NCBI GenBank assembly: GCA_013360195.1
Contig: JABWCQ010000009.1
Span: 1-64,000, forward strand
Reading direction: 5' to 3'
From: a bacterium
Lineage (GTDB): Bacteria > Electryoneota > RPQS01
Length of the DNA: 64,000 bases
Shown here: positions 31,381 through 41,208 of the stretch, in pieces
Numbering within the stretch: position 1 is the stretch's first letter
Layout of the letters: the number at the start of each line of letters is the position of its first letter
Translations under genes and position numbers: made by a program
The notes under the pieces: model-generated
Told to the model about the DNA's origin: nothing
The model's database searches: none
What the model saw: the letters and a program-made list of their open reading frames with translations, nothing else

Positions 31381-32568
31381 TTATTCCTCTGAAAGGTCAA
31401 AGCCGAGAAGCATGGCTTTTTCGCGATACTGTGCCGCTCGTTCTGTCTCTCCGGAAAGAGTGTAGATTGTGCTCAGTAAGGCATACGCATTCCCTAGGTC
31501 GCTTATCGCCACACGTGACAATTGTTGGAGATAAGTTAAGCAGAGCTGTCCTGCCTGCTCAGCCTCCATCAACTCTGACTCTTCGCCCCCATTAACATAA
31601 TCTTCAAGCTTGAACTCGCATTGAATCCCCCAAACGCGGCCAAGAAATCTATATAAACGCTCGGAATCCTCTTCATCGCATTCGGTTCCCTCTTGAAGGA
31701 TTCGCTTGGCTTCATCTAATTCGCCGAGAACGACCGGAATACTTCGTGCCAGCCTAATGTTAAGCAACGACAGGCACAGTAAGATGCGCGCGTCAAACTC
31801 AATAATGGAATTCGGGCGAAGATCGGGAACAACTGCAAGGATTTCTTCCGCAAGCTTCTTGACTTTAATCCAATTCCCCATGTGCGAATATTCCCGGGAA
31901 CAGACTAACTTGGCGCGCAACACACCTTCTATGAAGTTTTCTCTTTCATAGTGCTCAATTATCGCCTGGCAGACTCCAATGGCTTCTTCGGATCTCTTGC
32001 CGTCAATGTATTCCTTGACAAGCTCCCAAAGCGGCTCCAAACTGATGTCCGCCACGCCTGTCCAAAGATTCAACTGGTTGCTTGATCGAATCGTCAATGC
32101 GACTGCCTTCAACAGAACATCCTGTCGCTGTTCGCTGTCCCCCGCCATCAACCAGTAGTCAGCGGCGTCAATGTAGCCTTTCTGCCAGACCGACGAGTTA
32201 TTTCCCGGCGCACGCGCCACCATTGCCGATACGCGTTCAAGAATCATCGCCGAAATATCTGGATAGTGAACGGCGACTTCCTCGGCACACTTATAAAGAA
32301 ACCAGAAGCTGAAGCGTCCGTCGCTGTCATTTTTCAATACGCGGTCAACGGCCTGCAGAATCTCCTTCTTCTCAAAATACTCAGGGAAGAGGTCGTGTTC
32401 ATCGGGAAGCCGTCTGATAATTTGACGCAAACTGAATGTGCGCTTGCGTTTCAACTTCTTCATTCGTTTCACGCCATCAACAGGCGGCAAGGACTCCGGT
32501 TCAAAGAGCCCCTCCCGAGTTGGAAATTCGTGCAGACTTGCTTCCCCTTTTCGTTTCTTTCTTGACAT
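31381..32568 (-). CDS. Cytosolic helical-repeat protein, hypothetical
   Basis: A 395-residue protein without a signal peptide. The first 45 residues are basic (MSRKKRKGE, KRMKKLKRKRTFSLRQ), suggesting nucleic-acid or membrane contact. The rest is a helical array with TPR-like spacing (EEAIGVCQAIIEHYERENF, LGNAYALLSTIYTLSGETERAA). I do not recognise a family. Its start overlaps the last base of the secreted protein gene upstream. Confidence 0.6.
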   Translation of the reverse strand: MSRKKRKGEASLHEFPTREGLFEPESLPPVDGVKRMKKLKRKRTFSLRQIIRRLPDEHDLFPEYFEKKEILQAVDRVLKNDSDGRFSFWFLYKCAEEVAVHYPDISAMILERVSAMVARAPGNNSSVWQKGYIDAADYWLMAGDSEQRQDVLLKAVALTIRSSNQLNLWTGVADISLEPLWELVKEYIDGKRSEEAIGVCQAIIEHYERENFIEGVLRAKLVCSREYSHMGNWIKVKKLAEEILAVVPDLRPNSIIEFDARILLCLSLLNIRLARSIPVVLGELDEAKRILQEGTECDEEDSERLYRFLGRVWGIQCEFKLEDYVNGGEESELMEAEQAGQLCLTYLQQLSRVAISDLGNAYALLSTIYTLSGETERAAQYREKAMLLGFDLSEE

Positions 32569-34415
32569 CAGTCTTTTAACACCCTCTTTATCATAACCAC
32601 TGATACACGTCCCGTGCCGCGCTCTGTCGGTACAAATGTGTATGATGTCATGTCAGTTGTGCCAATGTAGTAATAGTTCTGATAATCCGGCAGATACTCC
32701 CGCACCTCGTACAGCGAATCGTAATAGGCGCCGCTCCAGCTCAAGCGTAACGAGTCACCGTCGTAGAACATCGTCAAATTGTCTATCGTGCTGTCAATAA
32801 TGCCCCACTCCGGTGACATGGCCGAGATGTGCCCTAAAATATCACGCGAGCGAATCGCAAACCGGTAACGCTCGAGCGGCTCCGTCAGGCTGAACACGCG
32901 CTGAAATCGTGTCGTTTGATCTCCCAGCGATGTATAAGATGGATTCGTGCGCGTCCGAACGGGACTTGTTTCGGTAATCGTTGTCGTGTCGAAGAACAGC
33001 TCGTAAGTGTCGAAGTGCTGGTCATAGGCCGGCTGATTCCAGCGAACCTCCGCTGTCGTCGGATTAATGCGCAGCACCGCCGTAATGCGTACCGTCGCGG
33101 GAGCAGTCGTGTCAGGAAGCTCGTGCCACGTCAGCGCTGTATCAATCGCCGCAACGAGCGGTGCGTAATACTCGCGCAGGACGCGAAAATTCGAAAGCCT
33201 GGCGGGTGGCGAGCCGGGCAGCCAGCGCAGAAAATCCGTCGGCGTCCACAATGCGTCGGGATATTCATCGAGCTCGATGTGCACAAAATTCTCCGTGTGG
33301 CGGAACGGGTCGTGCTCTTCGTGGCAGTAGTTGCCCTGCTGATTCGAAGGCGCTCCGAGATAGTCCGTGATATTGCGAATCGGCAGCGTATCAACGCTGA
33401 AATAGTTGTACGGAGGCAGGCTCCACAGCGAAACATACTCGTCCACACGCGTGGCAATTGTCGTGTCGCCGTCTATTTGCGTTACAGGAAAGCGCGGCAA
33501 TGCATGAATGAAGTCACGGTGCCGTCCCACGTCACGAATCGGCAAGTTGGGGTAGTGGTCGTCAAAAAAGCACGACATCTGCAAGTCACCCAACGCGGCG
33601 TGCTCGTTATGGTCGTAGGAGTGAATTTGAAAGACTATGAACGAACTCACCGGCGGCGCATCCCACGCGTCCACCAAGGCTTCGTGCAGCATCTGAAACG
33701 GCTGGCGGCCGTTGCGCGATGGATCGGAGACCGAACGCTCGTTCGTGTAGGTTGAAAAGGTCGTATCCCACATTACCTCGCGACCTGCTCCGGCAATCAT
33801 CATCACGGCGAACTCTCCGCGCACGAAGAGGTCCGCGGCCACCGGCGGAGCCATATAGTCATCTTCAGGGTGCGGCACTTCCACGACCGCGAACGGATGA
33901 CGCGGCGTCGGATTGAAAATGAAAACGCCCCATGCCTTGCCAAATCCGCCGATGACGTCATTTTCCGGCAGCGTGTCGCCGTTGGCGTCCACATAGCTCG
34001 AATCGAGCCGCTCGCGAATAATGTAATACTCCTGCCGTCTGTCCCATTCATAGAGCCGCACGAGTTCATAATTCCACTCGGTATCATAGAGTGCGAGCAT
34101 TGAGTCAGCGCTGCTCCACTCCCGCGCAACCGCGTAGTCAAACATCCGCCGCCAGCGCGCGAGTGTGCTGTCGCCGTCTGCGTTCGCGGGAATATAGGTG
34201 AACCCGCCGAATCCGTTGGTCACCGGGTCCAGATTCGGCGGACCATAGTCGTTGTAATCCGGCCTCACCACTCGCTCCGAGACGTGCGACAGCCAGTTAT
34301 CGTACGCACAGGTCGAGCATGTGTCGAACAAGAACCCGTGCAGCGAGCCGTGTTCCACAACCATCGCGCACGCCGCCAACGGCGCAAGGAGCAGTATGGC
34401 GAGCCCTTTCAGCAC
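32568..34415 (-). CDS. Secreted protein of unknown function, tandem paralogue A
   Basis: A 615-residue protein with a signal peptide ending in a Cys-containing stretch (LLLAPLAACAMVV). A CxxC pair follows (FDTCSTCAYDNWLSHV), then NDYGPPNLDPVTNGFGGF and an invariant core shared with its neighbour: SYVDANGDTLPENDVIGGF, VPHPEDDYMAPPV and AGAGREVMWDTTFS, then SVSDPSRNGRQPF. The HPEDD...AGAGRE pattern resembles a metal-site hydrolase but I cannot name a family. After about residue 440 an FN3-like beta sandwich (PATVRITAVLRINPTTAEVRW) and a beta tail follow. There is no PNPFN motif. Retained at the surface or periplasm. Confidence 0.65.
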   Translation of the reverse strand: MLKGLAILLLAPLAACAMVVEHGSLHGFLFDTCSTCAYDNWLSHVSERVVRPDYNDYGPPNLDPVTNGFGGFTYIPANADGDSTLARWRRMFDYAVAREWSSADSMLALYDTEWNYELVRLYEWDRRQEYYIIRERLDSSYVDANGDTLPENDVIGGFGKAWGVFIFNPTPRHPFAVVEVPHPEDDYMAPPVAADLFVRGEFAVMMIAGAGREVMWDTTFSTYTNERSVSDPSRNGRQPFQMLHEALVDAWDAPPVSSFIVFQIHSYDHNEHAALGDLQMSCFFDDHYPNLPIRDVGRHRDFIHALPRFPVTQIDGDTTIATRVDEYVSLWSLPPYNYFSVDTLPIRNITDYLGAPSNQQGNYCHEEHDPFRHTENFVHIELDEYPDALWTPTDFLRWLPGSPPARLSNFRVLREYYAPLVAAIDTALTWHELPDTTAPATVRITAVLRINPTTAEVRWNQPAYDQHFDTYELFFDTTTITETSPVRTRTNPSYTSLGDQTTRFQRVFSLTEPLERYRFAIRSRDILGHISAMSPEWGIIDSTIDNLTMFYDGDSLRLSWSGAYYDSLYEVREYLPDYQNYYYIGTTDMTSYTFVPTERGTGRVSVVMIKRVLKD

Positions 34416-34440
34416 TGTTTCACCGATAGTTTCTCTGAGT

Positions 34441-36285
34441 TCAGCGCCTGATGAGACGCTTCACCGTGTAGCGATGAATGACGGGATTGTCGGATAATTC
34501 CACCAGATAAGTGTTGTCACTCGTTGTGCCGATGATAGTGTAGTCGACATTGTCAATCAGATACTCCCAAACTTGGAACAGCGAGTCATTGGTTTGCAGA
34601 CTCCAGTTCAATCTAAGCGAGTCTCCCTCAACCAGAATCGTCAGGTCGTCAATCTGACCGTCCGTAATTCCGATGGCTGAAGACAATGGTGACTCCCAGC
34701 CAAGCAAATCCTTGGCACGCAGCGCAAACTGATAGCGCCAAACCGGTGCGGGAAAGTCCTCAATCTGTATGCCGCGAGTCAATTGGTCACCGAGCGCGCT
34801 GTAACCCGTCGTTGTGCGTGAGATGTGCGGCGAGGAAAGCGTCACTTCAACCGTATCAAAGAAAATCTGATACGTGTCAAAGTGTGTGTCATATGCCGGC
34901 CTGTCCCAACGCAGATACACGCAGCTTCCGCCGACGTCGGTCGCTTGAATCGGAGCGCACGAATCCGGGGCAAGTGTGTCCTCTTCCGTTTTCCATGTCA
35001 AGGCCGAATCCATTGCTTCGATGAACGGTTGATAAAATTCAAGCACGTTGGCGTATCGCCCCCAATTCGTCGGCGGAGTGCCCGGTATCCAGCGCTGCCA
35101 ATCCAGCGGCATCCACAATCCGTCAGGGTATTCGTCCAACTCGATGTGAATGAAATTCTCCGTGTGCCTTTGCACATGATGGCCGACGTGCGCATAAACG
35201 GCTTCGACATTATCCGGAGCGCCCCACAAGTCGCCGACGGAACGAATCGTCAGCACCGTATCATCCTTCTGATACGTGTATTGCGGCGAACACGCCAAAC
35301 CGATATAGTTATTGATTGCCACGCGAATGCTCGAATCCGCGGTTATTCCCGTTATGGGAAAGGTCTCAAAAGCGTGATACAAATCTTTGCGCCGCTGCAG
35401 GTCGCGCAAAGGGACATTCGGTGTCAAGTCATCGAGATAGCACGACACTTGAATATCCGGCAGCGAAAGATGCGTGGCATGGTCGTAAGAGTGGAGCTGA
35501 ATAATGACAAAGGGATTGATGGGCGGCTCGCTCCACTCGTCCGTCGCGACTCGTGAAAGCTCTGCAAACGGAGTTCTGCCGTTGCGTGACGGGTCGGAGA
35601 TTGAACGCGCGTTATTGTATGACGACTGCGTGCTGTCCCACATGACCTCGCGGCCGGCTCCCGCAATCATCAGTATTCCCATCTCAAGCTGTTGAAACAT
35701 CTGAATGCCGACCGGTATGGACACGAAGTCATCTTCCGGATGCGGCATCTGCATCACGACCTTCTGGTGGCGCGCGTTGTCATTAAATACAAACACACCC
35801 CAGCCCTTGCGAAATCCGCCGATGACGTCATTCTCCGGCAACGTGTCTCCGTTGGCGTCCACATAACTCAAGTCCAGCCGCTCGCGCATGATATAGTAGA
35901 TTCGCGCCGACGGCTCATCATAAAACTCGACCAGCTCGTAGTTCCACAAACTGTCATAACGCGATACCAGAGAATCGGCGACGTTCCATTCGCCGCGAAT
36001 AGCGCTCGTGAAAACCTGCCGCCAGCGCGCTAACGTCGAGTCTCCGCCGGCGTTCGCCGGAATGTATTCGAATCCGCCAAAACGGTTCGTCTGCGGATCA
36101 AGGTGCGGCGGGCCGTAATCGTTGAATCCGGGACGCACCACACGCTCGGCGACGTGCGATTGCCAATTGTCGTACGCGCACGTCAGGCACGTGTCCATCA
36201 GAAATCCCGTGAGCGTTCCGCTCTCCTGAACTATCGCTTGCGATGTCAAGGGCATGTATAAAAGCAAAAGTACCCAACGATGCAT
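34441..36285 (-). CDS. Secreted protein of unknown function, tandem paralogue B
   Basis: A 614-residue protein, colinear with paralogue A throughout: signal peptide, CxxC (MDTCLTCAYDNWQSHV), NDYGPPHLDPQTNRFGGF, the core SYVDANGDTLPENDVIGGF, MPHPEDDFVSIPV, AGAGREVMWDSTQS and SISDPSRNGRTPF, HTENFIHIELDEYPDGLW, then the FN3-like sandwich. Equal length and adjacency show a gene duplication. The copies have diverged outside the core, so they probably have separate substrates or partners. It is the first gene of the pair and follows mfd after 15 bases. Confidence 0.65.
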   Translation of the reverse strand: MHRWVLLLLYMPLTSQAIVQESGTLTGFLMDTCLTCAYDNWQSHVAERVVRPGFNDYGPPHLDPQTNRFGGFEYIPANAGGDSTLARWRQVFTSAIRGEWNVADSLVSRYDSLWNYELVEFYDEPSARIYYIMRERLDLSYVDANGDTLPENDVIGGFRKGWGVFVFNDNARHQKVVMQMPHPEDDFVSIPVGIQMFQQLEMGILMIAGAGREVMWDSTQSSYNNARSISDPSRNGRTPFAELSRVATDEWSEPPINPFVIIQLHSYDHATHLSLPDIQVSCYLDDLTPNVPLRDLQRRKDLYHAFETFPITGITADSSIRVAINNYIGLACSPQYTYQKDDTVLTIRSVGDLWGAPDNVEAVYAHVGHHVQRHTENFIHIELDEYPDGLWMPLDWQRWIPGTPPTNWGRYANVLEFYQPFIEAMDSALTWKTEEDTLAPDSCAPIQATDVGGSCVYLRWDRPAYDTHFDTYQIFFDTVEVTLSSPHISRTTTGYSALGDQLTRGIQIEDFPAPVWRYQFALRAKDLLGWESPLSSAIGITDGQIDDLTILVEGDSLRLNWSLQTNDSLFQVWEYLIDNVDYTIIGTTSDNTYLVELSDNPVIHRYTVKRLIRR

Positions 36286-36300
36286 TACTATATTCTCCGG

Positions 36301-39300
36301 TCATAAATAAGAGGCCGTCAATTCACCGGCGACGGCGGCTAAGTATTCTTCGGCGTAAGCTAATTTGTCTTCCCAGTTCCCGAACCTCTTCAAACTCAAT
36401 TTCACGACGACATTCTTCGTCACGTCAAACTCAATCGGAAAATCACCGCTCCGCGATACCAGCGAAAGCATCTTGTCGCGCCCTGCGTGGTCGCTCGAAT
36501 AACCAAGTTCGAGCTGATGCTCCAGCACGTTCACTTCGTCGGCGCCAAGTTTTTCCGCGAGGATTCTAATCCGAACCATATCAAACAGATTGCGCGCCGC
36601 GTCCGGCAGCTTGCCAAAGCGGTCTTCGACCTCGTGCATCAGCTCTTCCACTTTACCAAGTTCCTTCGCACGCGAAAGTTCGCGGTAGATGTTCAGCCGC
36701 AGGCCGCTCTCGGACAAATATGATTCGGGCAGGAACGCGTCCGCGTCAATCTTGAGTTTCACTTCGCGCTTTTCCTCAATCTCCTGCGGCCTGTCAATCT
36801 GCACCTCGCGCACAGCCTCCTCTATCAACTGCTGATACATCTCAAAGCCGATGGAGTTGATATATCCCGACTGCTCGCGTCCCAAGAGATTTCCGGCGCC
36901 GCGAATCTCCAGGTCGCGCATCGCCACTTGAAAGCCCGCGCCAAGTGAGGAGAAATTCGTTAAGGCCGACAAACGACTGCGCGCTATCTTCGACATTTCA
37001 AAGTGCGGCGGCACGAGTAAATACGCATACGCTTTGCGCGAGCTGCGGCCAATTCTTCCGCGAAGCTGATGCAGTTGCGCCACGCCCAGCCTGTCTGCAC
37101 GGTTGATAATCATCGTGTTGACATTCGGCATGTCGAGTCCCGATTCGATTATCATCGTCGAAATCAGCACATCGAGATTCTGCTCTGAGAAATCGAGCAT
37201 CACCTGTTCGAGTTCGTGTTCGTTCATCTGGCCGTGCGCGACTCCGATGCGAATCTTCGGCAGCAGGCGATGCAGCATTTCCGCCACCTGCTTAATGCTT
37301 TGTATGCGGTTGTGCACCAGAAACACCTGACCGCCGCGAGCTAGTTCGTGCTGCACGGCCTCCTTGATGATTTTTTCCGAGAACGGAACGACGTCCGTCT
37401 CAATCGGCTGCCGTCCCGGCGGAGGTGTTGTAATCTGGGACAAATCGCGCGCGCCCATCAAGGCCATGTGCAGCGTGCGCGGAATCGGTGTGGCGCTCAT
37501 AGCCAGAACGTCCACGTTCGCGCGCAGCGTGCGTATCTTCTCCTTCTGCACAACACCGAAACGGTGCTCTTCATCTATAATCAATAAGCCGAGCTCATCG
37601 AACTGCACGTCCTTCGAGAGTAGCCTGTGCGTGCCGATAATCACGTCCACTTCACCGGCCGCGAGTTTCTTGAGCGTTTCCTTTTGTTCGCGTGGGGATT
37701 GAAAACGCGAAATCACCTTTACGTCCACCGGCCAATTCTTGAAGCGCTCGCGAAATGTGCGGAAATGCTGTTGCGCGAGAATCGTTGTCGGCACAAGCAC
37801 GGCCACCTGTTTTCCGTCGGTCACCGCTTTGAACGCGGCGCGCATCGCAACTTCCGTTTTGCCGTAACCCACATCTCCGCAAATCAATCTATCCATCGGC
37901 TGCGGACTTTCCATGTCGCGCTTCACCGCTTCGCTCGCCGTCAACTGGTCGGGAGTATCTTCATAAGGAAAACTCGCTTCCATCTCGCGCTGCCATGGCG
38001 TGTCGCTGGAAAATATGATTCCCCGTTCCGCGCGGCGTTTCGCATAAAGCTTGATTAAGTCTTCCGCAATCGAAACCAGTGACTCTTTTGTCTTGCGTTT
38101 GATCTCGCGCCACTCTTTTCCTCCGATTTTTGAGAGCGGTGGCTGGAAGCCGTCCTTTGCCGAATATTTTTGTACCTGCGCGAGATTTTCAAGCTTCACG
38201 AACAGATTGATGCCGTCGCGATATTCAATCTTCAATACTTCGCGCTGCACTCCGCCGACTGCAATTTTGGTCAAACCGCTGTAGCGGCCAATACCGTGCT
38301 CGACATGCACTACAAAATCGCCGACACGCAGCGCGTCAATATCATGCAACGGAACGGCATTCTTGAATTTCATGAACTGCCGCGTGCGCCGCTTGCGCCC
38401 GAAAATGTCGTGGTCCACGAGCACCACAAGGCTCGCCGCTTCCAGCATGAAGCCGTGGCGCAATCCGCCTTCGCGCGCGCTGAAAGCATGCTCCGGTACG
38501 CCGCGCTCCGTCAACACCTGACCGAGTCTGTCCGCCGCAAGCTGGTTGTCACAGAGCAAAATCGTTTCGAGTCCGCGTCCCGAGTATTCCTTCACGCGCT
38601 CGGCAAGCAACGGCAGGTTTGACGCGAAGCGCTCTTGCGGAGCACCCCCGAAATCGAGAGCATGCGACGTCGGATGCGGCGCGCTGTGCAAGAAAACCTG
38701 CGAGAGTTTTTGTGCCGCACTGTAAATCAGCTCGGGCTCCATCCATTTCCCCGGCTCGCGCAGTGCTCGCACCTGCTCGGAAATGGACACGGGAATCTCT
38801 TCGTCTTCCTCGTAAACGATGTCGTGCAACTCTTCGCGCAGATGCTCTTCGTCCTCATCGTCGTCATCATCGGAATTCTGCGACTTCAAATCGCGCAGAC
38901 GCAGCACGGGTTTGGCGGTGCGCTCTTCGAAGCGTTCCTTGACCGCATGATAGGCCGGCCTGCCCTCACTCCAAACGATGATCGTGCTTTCGGGAAGATA
39001 CTGCAGCAGATGCGAGTTCCCCACACCCGGAGTTTCGGCAGCCATCACTGTCACTTCATCAATCTTGCCCGTCGAGCGCTGCGTTTGCGGATCGAAGCTG
39101 CGCAAATCGTCAATATCGTCCCCGAAGTATTCGACACGCACGGCATGTGAACCGCCGAACGGATAGATATCGAGCACCGCGCCGCGCACGGCATATTGAC
39201 CGACGCCTTCCACCATCACTTCGCGCGTATAGCCGGACTCATGTAGAAACTGAATCAGCGAATCGCGCGGCAGCACTTCACCCTTCGCGAGCGTGTAGGT

Positions 39301-39705
39301 GTTGCGCGAAACTTCATTCAAGTCCGGAAGCGGATCGAGCAAGGCGGACGCGGGCGCGACGACCAACGGTTGCTGTTTGCGCGTCAACGTCATCATTGCT
39401 TCGGCACGTTCGGAAAGCTCAATCGGATTCAGTTCGCGGTGATAATCCGGCAATCCCGGAAAGAGACTTGTGACATTTTCACCGAGCAGAATCGTCAGAT
39501 CATCCGCAAACTCTTCGGCGTCTTCCAATGTTTCAGCAACCAGCAGCAGCGGCCGTTTGGAATGTTCAAACAGATAACTTGCAATCAGCACCGGCAGCGC
39601 GCCCGGAACATTTTTCACGAGCACGCCATGCCGCGCATCCGAAAGCGCGGCCAATGTCTCTGCAAATCCGTTATAAGAGTATATTCGTTTCTTTAAGGGG
39701 TCCAT
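36301..39705 (-). CDS. mfd: Transcription-repair coupling factor Mfd
   Basis: A 1134-residue protein, full length for Mfd. It has UvrB-like N-terminal domains (about 1-330, containing LPVLIASYLFEHSKRPLLLV), an acidic linker (DDDDDEDEEHLREEL), the RNA-polymerase-interacting domain (about 430-520: RVGDFVVHVEHGIGRYSGL) and the SF2 translocase. The translocase has Walker A GDVGYGKTEVAMRA, DEEHRFGV, SATPIPRTLHMAL, QLRGRIGRSSRKAYAYL and the TRG motif region, followed by the C-terminal D7 domain. It removes RNA polymerase stalled at DNA lesions and recruits UvrA. The start ATG 39703-39705 is standard. Confidence 0.97.
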   Translation of the reverse strand: MDPLKKRIYSYNGFAETLAALSDARHGVLVKNVPGALPVLIASYLFEHSKRPLLLVAETLEDAEEFADDLTILLGENVTSLFPGLPDYHRELNPIELSERAEAMMTLTRKQQPLVVAPASALLDPLPDLNEVSRNTYTLAKGEVLPRDSLIQFLHESGYTREVMVEGVGQYAVRGAVLDIYPFGGSHAVRVEYFGDDIDDLRSFDPQTQRSTGKIDEVTVMAAETPGVGNSHLLQYLPESTIIVWSEGRPAYHAVKERFEERTAKPVLRLRDLKSQNSDDDDDEDEEHLREELHDIVYEEDEEIPVSISEQVRALREPGKWMEPELIYSAAQKLSQVFLHSAPHPTSHALDFGGAPQERFASNLPLLAERVKEYSGRGLETILLCDNQLAADRLGQVLTERGVPEHAFSAREGGLRHGFMLEAASLVVLVDHDIFGRKRRTRQFMKFKNAVPLHDIDALRVGDFVVHVEHGIGRYSGLTKIAVGGVQREVLKIEYRDGINLFVKLENLAQVQKYSAKDGFQPPLSKIGGKEWREIKRKTKESLVSIAEDLIKLYAKRRAERGIIFSSDTPWQREMEASFPYEDTPDQLTASEAVKRDMESPQPMDRLICGDVGYGKTEVAMRAAFKAVTDGKQVAVLVPTTILAQQHFRTFRERFKNWPVDVKVISRFQSPREQKETLKKLAAGEVDVIIGTHRLLSKDVQFDELGLLIIDEEHRFGVVQKEKIRTLRANVDVLAMSATPIPRTLHMALMGARDLSQITTPPPGRQPIETDVVPFSEKIIKEAVQHELARGGQVFLVHNRIQSIKQVAEMLHRLLPKIRIGVAHGQMNEHELEQVMLDFSEQNLDVLISTMIIESGLDMPNVNTMIINRADRLGVAQLHQLRGRIGRSSRKAYAYLLVPPHFEMSKIARSRLSALTNFSSLGAGFQVAMRDLEIRGAGNLLGREQSGYINSIGFEMYQQLIEEAVREVQIDRPQEIEEKREVKLKIDADAFLPESYLSESGLRLNIYRELSRAKELGKVEELMHEVEDRFGKLPDAARNLFDMVRIRILAEKLGADEVNVLEHQLELGYSSDHAGRDKMLSLVSRSGDFPIEFDVTKNVVVKLSLKRFGNWEDKLAYAEEYLAAVAGELTASYL

Positions 39706-39715
39706 CGAAAGTCTG

Positions 39716-40108
39716 TCATTTGTCTATTCCCACCACCTCCACCTTAATCCTATCCGGGTCCTCGAAAAACACGGCGTAGGATTCCAGGCCCCCGGCGTGG
39801 GGGTGGCGGTCTGCATATAATATAATGATGCCGCGCTCACGGAGCTTGGCCGTCAGGTCATCAACGTGTGATTTTGAGCGTGCATGAAAGGCCAGGTGGT
39901 TCAGCCCCGTCCGGCAGCGATTATAGCCCGCAACTAAATGTTTTTCTTCTGTTTGTACAAAGACAATGTATGTCTGACCGAAGCGAAAACTCACCCCCTT
40001 GGGCCACTCTTGATAGACCTCGTAACCCAGTTCGTCGCACAACAGCCACTGCCAAAACCCGCGCGAGCGGGCGAGGTCAGAGACATTGATCTCGACATGG
40101 TGCAGCAT
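39716..40108 (-). CDS. VOC/glyoxalase-family metalloprotein
   Basis: A 130-residue protein made of two beta-alpha-beta-beta-beta modules. The metal-ligand pattern is visible: His in LHHVEINVSDL (about 4), His in GLNHLAFHARS (about 72) and Glu in AVFFEDPDRIKVEVV (about 116-124). The family includes glyoxalase I, fosfomycin-resistance and extradiol dioxygenase-like enzymes. The segment AGGLESYAVFFEDPDRIK is common in lactoylglutathione-lyase-like proteins. The reaction is not determined. It abuts the DUF2179 gene with no gap. Confidence 0.85.
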   Translation of the reverse strand: MLHHVEINVSDLARSRGFWQWLLCDELGYEVYQEWPKGVSFRFGQTYIVFVQTEEKHLVAGYNRCRTGLNHLAFHARSKSHVDDLTAKLRERGIIILYADRHPHAGGLESYAVFFEDPDRIKVEVVGIDK

Positions 40109-40732
40109 CTATTTCTTTCGGAGCGGGTGTTTGACCCAACTGCTGACGTCTTCGAGCATCTTTTCTCCCCACACGACACTCGGATCTCGCTGTTTCAGCC
40201 CGACCTGCTTCACATCTTCCACTGTGAAGAAAGCTTCCTTGTCAATCTCATGTATCCTCCGCAGCAGCTTCGGAACATTCTTTCGCTTCTCCGCCACAAA
40301 CAGAATATCCATCTCCCCCGATTTTGTCCGTCCGTCCATCTCCACAACGGGATAATTCATCTCCCACAACTGGTCGGCCAGATTCTTCTCGCGCCGCGAA
40401 ATGATTCGCACAACCTGATGTCCGAAGGCCAGCCGCGATTCAATCCACATGCCGACAAAGCTGCCGGCCGCAAAGCCTGCCGAATACACAACACCCAAAT
40501 ACCAATCATCAAGATTGCGAATCACCTGCGCGACGACGTTAATCCAAATCAGAACTTCGAGAAAACCGAAAATTGTCGCCAAGACTTTGAAGCCGCGAAA
40601 GATGGAAATCGTCCGCAGCGTCCCGAGGCTTTGATCCACGATGCGCGCGAAGAAAATCCCCAGCGCGAGCAGCCACACCTGCCCCTGTCCGACGCGCGTT
40701 ATCCAATCCACCAAGTCCGTGAAGAAGTTCAT
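40109..40732 (-). CDS. DUF2179/DUF5698 (UPF0316) membrane protein
   Basis: A 207-residue protein with three N-terminal membrane helices (about 15-100) carrying ARIVDQSLGTLRTISIFRG, a conserved UPF0316 signature, then a soluble DUF2179 domain (about 105-175: GHQVVRIISRREKNLADQL, VAEKRKNVPKLLRRIHEID, FFTVEDVKQV). The family occurs with cyclic-di-AMP or transport functions in Firmicutes, but its role is unknown. The start overlaps the stop of the next gene by ATGA. Confidence 0.85.
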   Translation of the reverse strand: MNFFTDLVDWITRVGQGQVWLLALGIFFARIVDQSLGTLRTISIFRGFKVLATIFGFLEVLIWINVVAQVIRNLDDWYLGVVYSAGFAAGSFVGMWIESRLAFGHQVVRIISRREKNLADQLWEMNYPVVEMDGRTKSGEMDILFVAEKRKNVPKLLRRIHEIDKEAFFTVEDVKQVGLKQRDPSVVWGEKMLEDVSSWVKHPLRKK

Positions 40733-41208
40733 TTTCCTTTCCCCTGCTGCTGCATCAGCCAGTCCATACGCTCCTGTCCTTCCTTCAGATGACGGCCATA
40801 GAGCGTGCGCAATTTCGCTTCCGCTTTGCCCATGATTCCACTTGGTTCAAACCGCGACCAATAGCGCTCCTTCATCCAATAGGTGAGCGGCTGTTCTTTT
40901 TGCGGCTCAAATGCGATGAGAAGCACAAAGGGCTTTGTGTAGTCCGTCATCTCCTGTTGCAAGGTCTGCCAGATTGCCATGCTCCAGACTTGCTCCGGCG
41001 GCAAAAATCGCAAATCCAAAATTATCCCGTCCGTACGCATGAGACTATCCATGGCAAGTCCAAACTCCTTGCGAAAGTCAACCGTGTCTCCGGCGGCAAT
41101 AGTCGCGAAATCTCCGCCCCATTCCGTGACAACAAGCCGCTGTGCCTGCGCCGGGTTTGTCCACAGCCATACACACATTATCCACAGAAATATCGTCCGT
41201 GTTTTCAT
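40729..41208 (-). CDS. Exported protein of about 159 residues, unknown
   Basis: A signal peptide (FLWIMCVWLWTNPAQAQ) is followed by strands and helices that look like an alpha/beta domain (RLVVTEWGGDFATIAAGD, GIILDLRFLPPEQVW, FVLLIAFEPQKEQPL). A basic C-terminal tail (MDWLMQQQGKGK) is present. I do not recognise a family. ATG 41206-41208 starts the signal peptide. The N-terminal coding region overlaps a cluster of DnaA-box-like sequences. Confidence 0.6.
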   Translation of the reverse strand: MKTRTIFLWIMCVWLWTNPAQAQRLVVTEWGGDFATIAAGDTVDFRKEFGLAMDSLMRTDGIILDLRFLPPEQVWSMAIWQTLQQEMTDYTKPFVLLIAFEPQKEQPLTYWMKERYWSRFEPSGIMGKAEAKLRTLYGRHLKEGQERMDWLMQQQGKGK

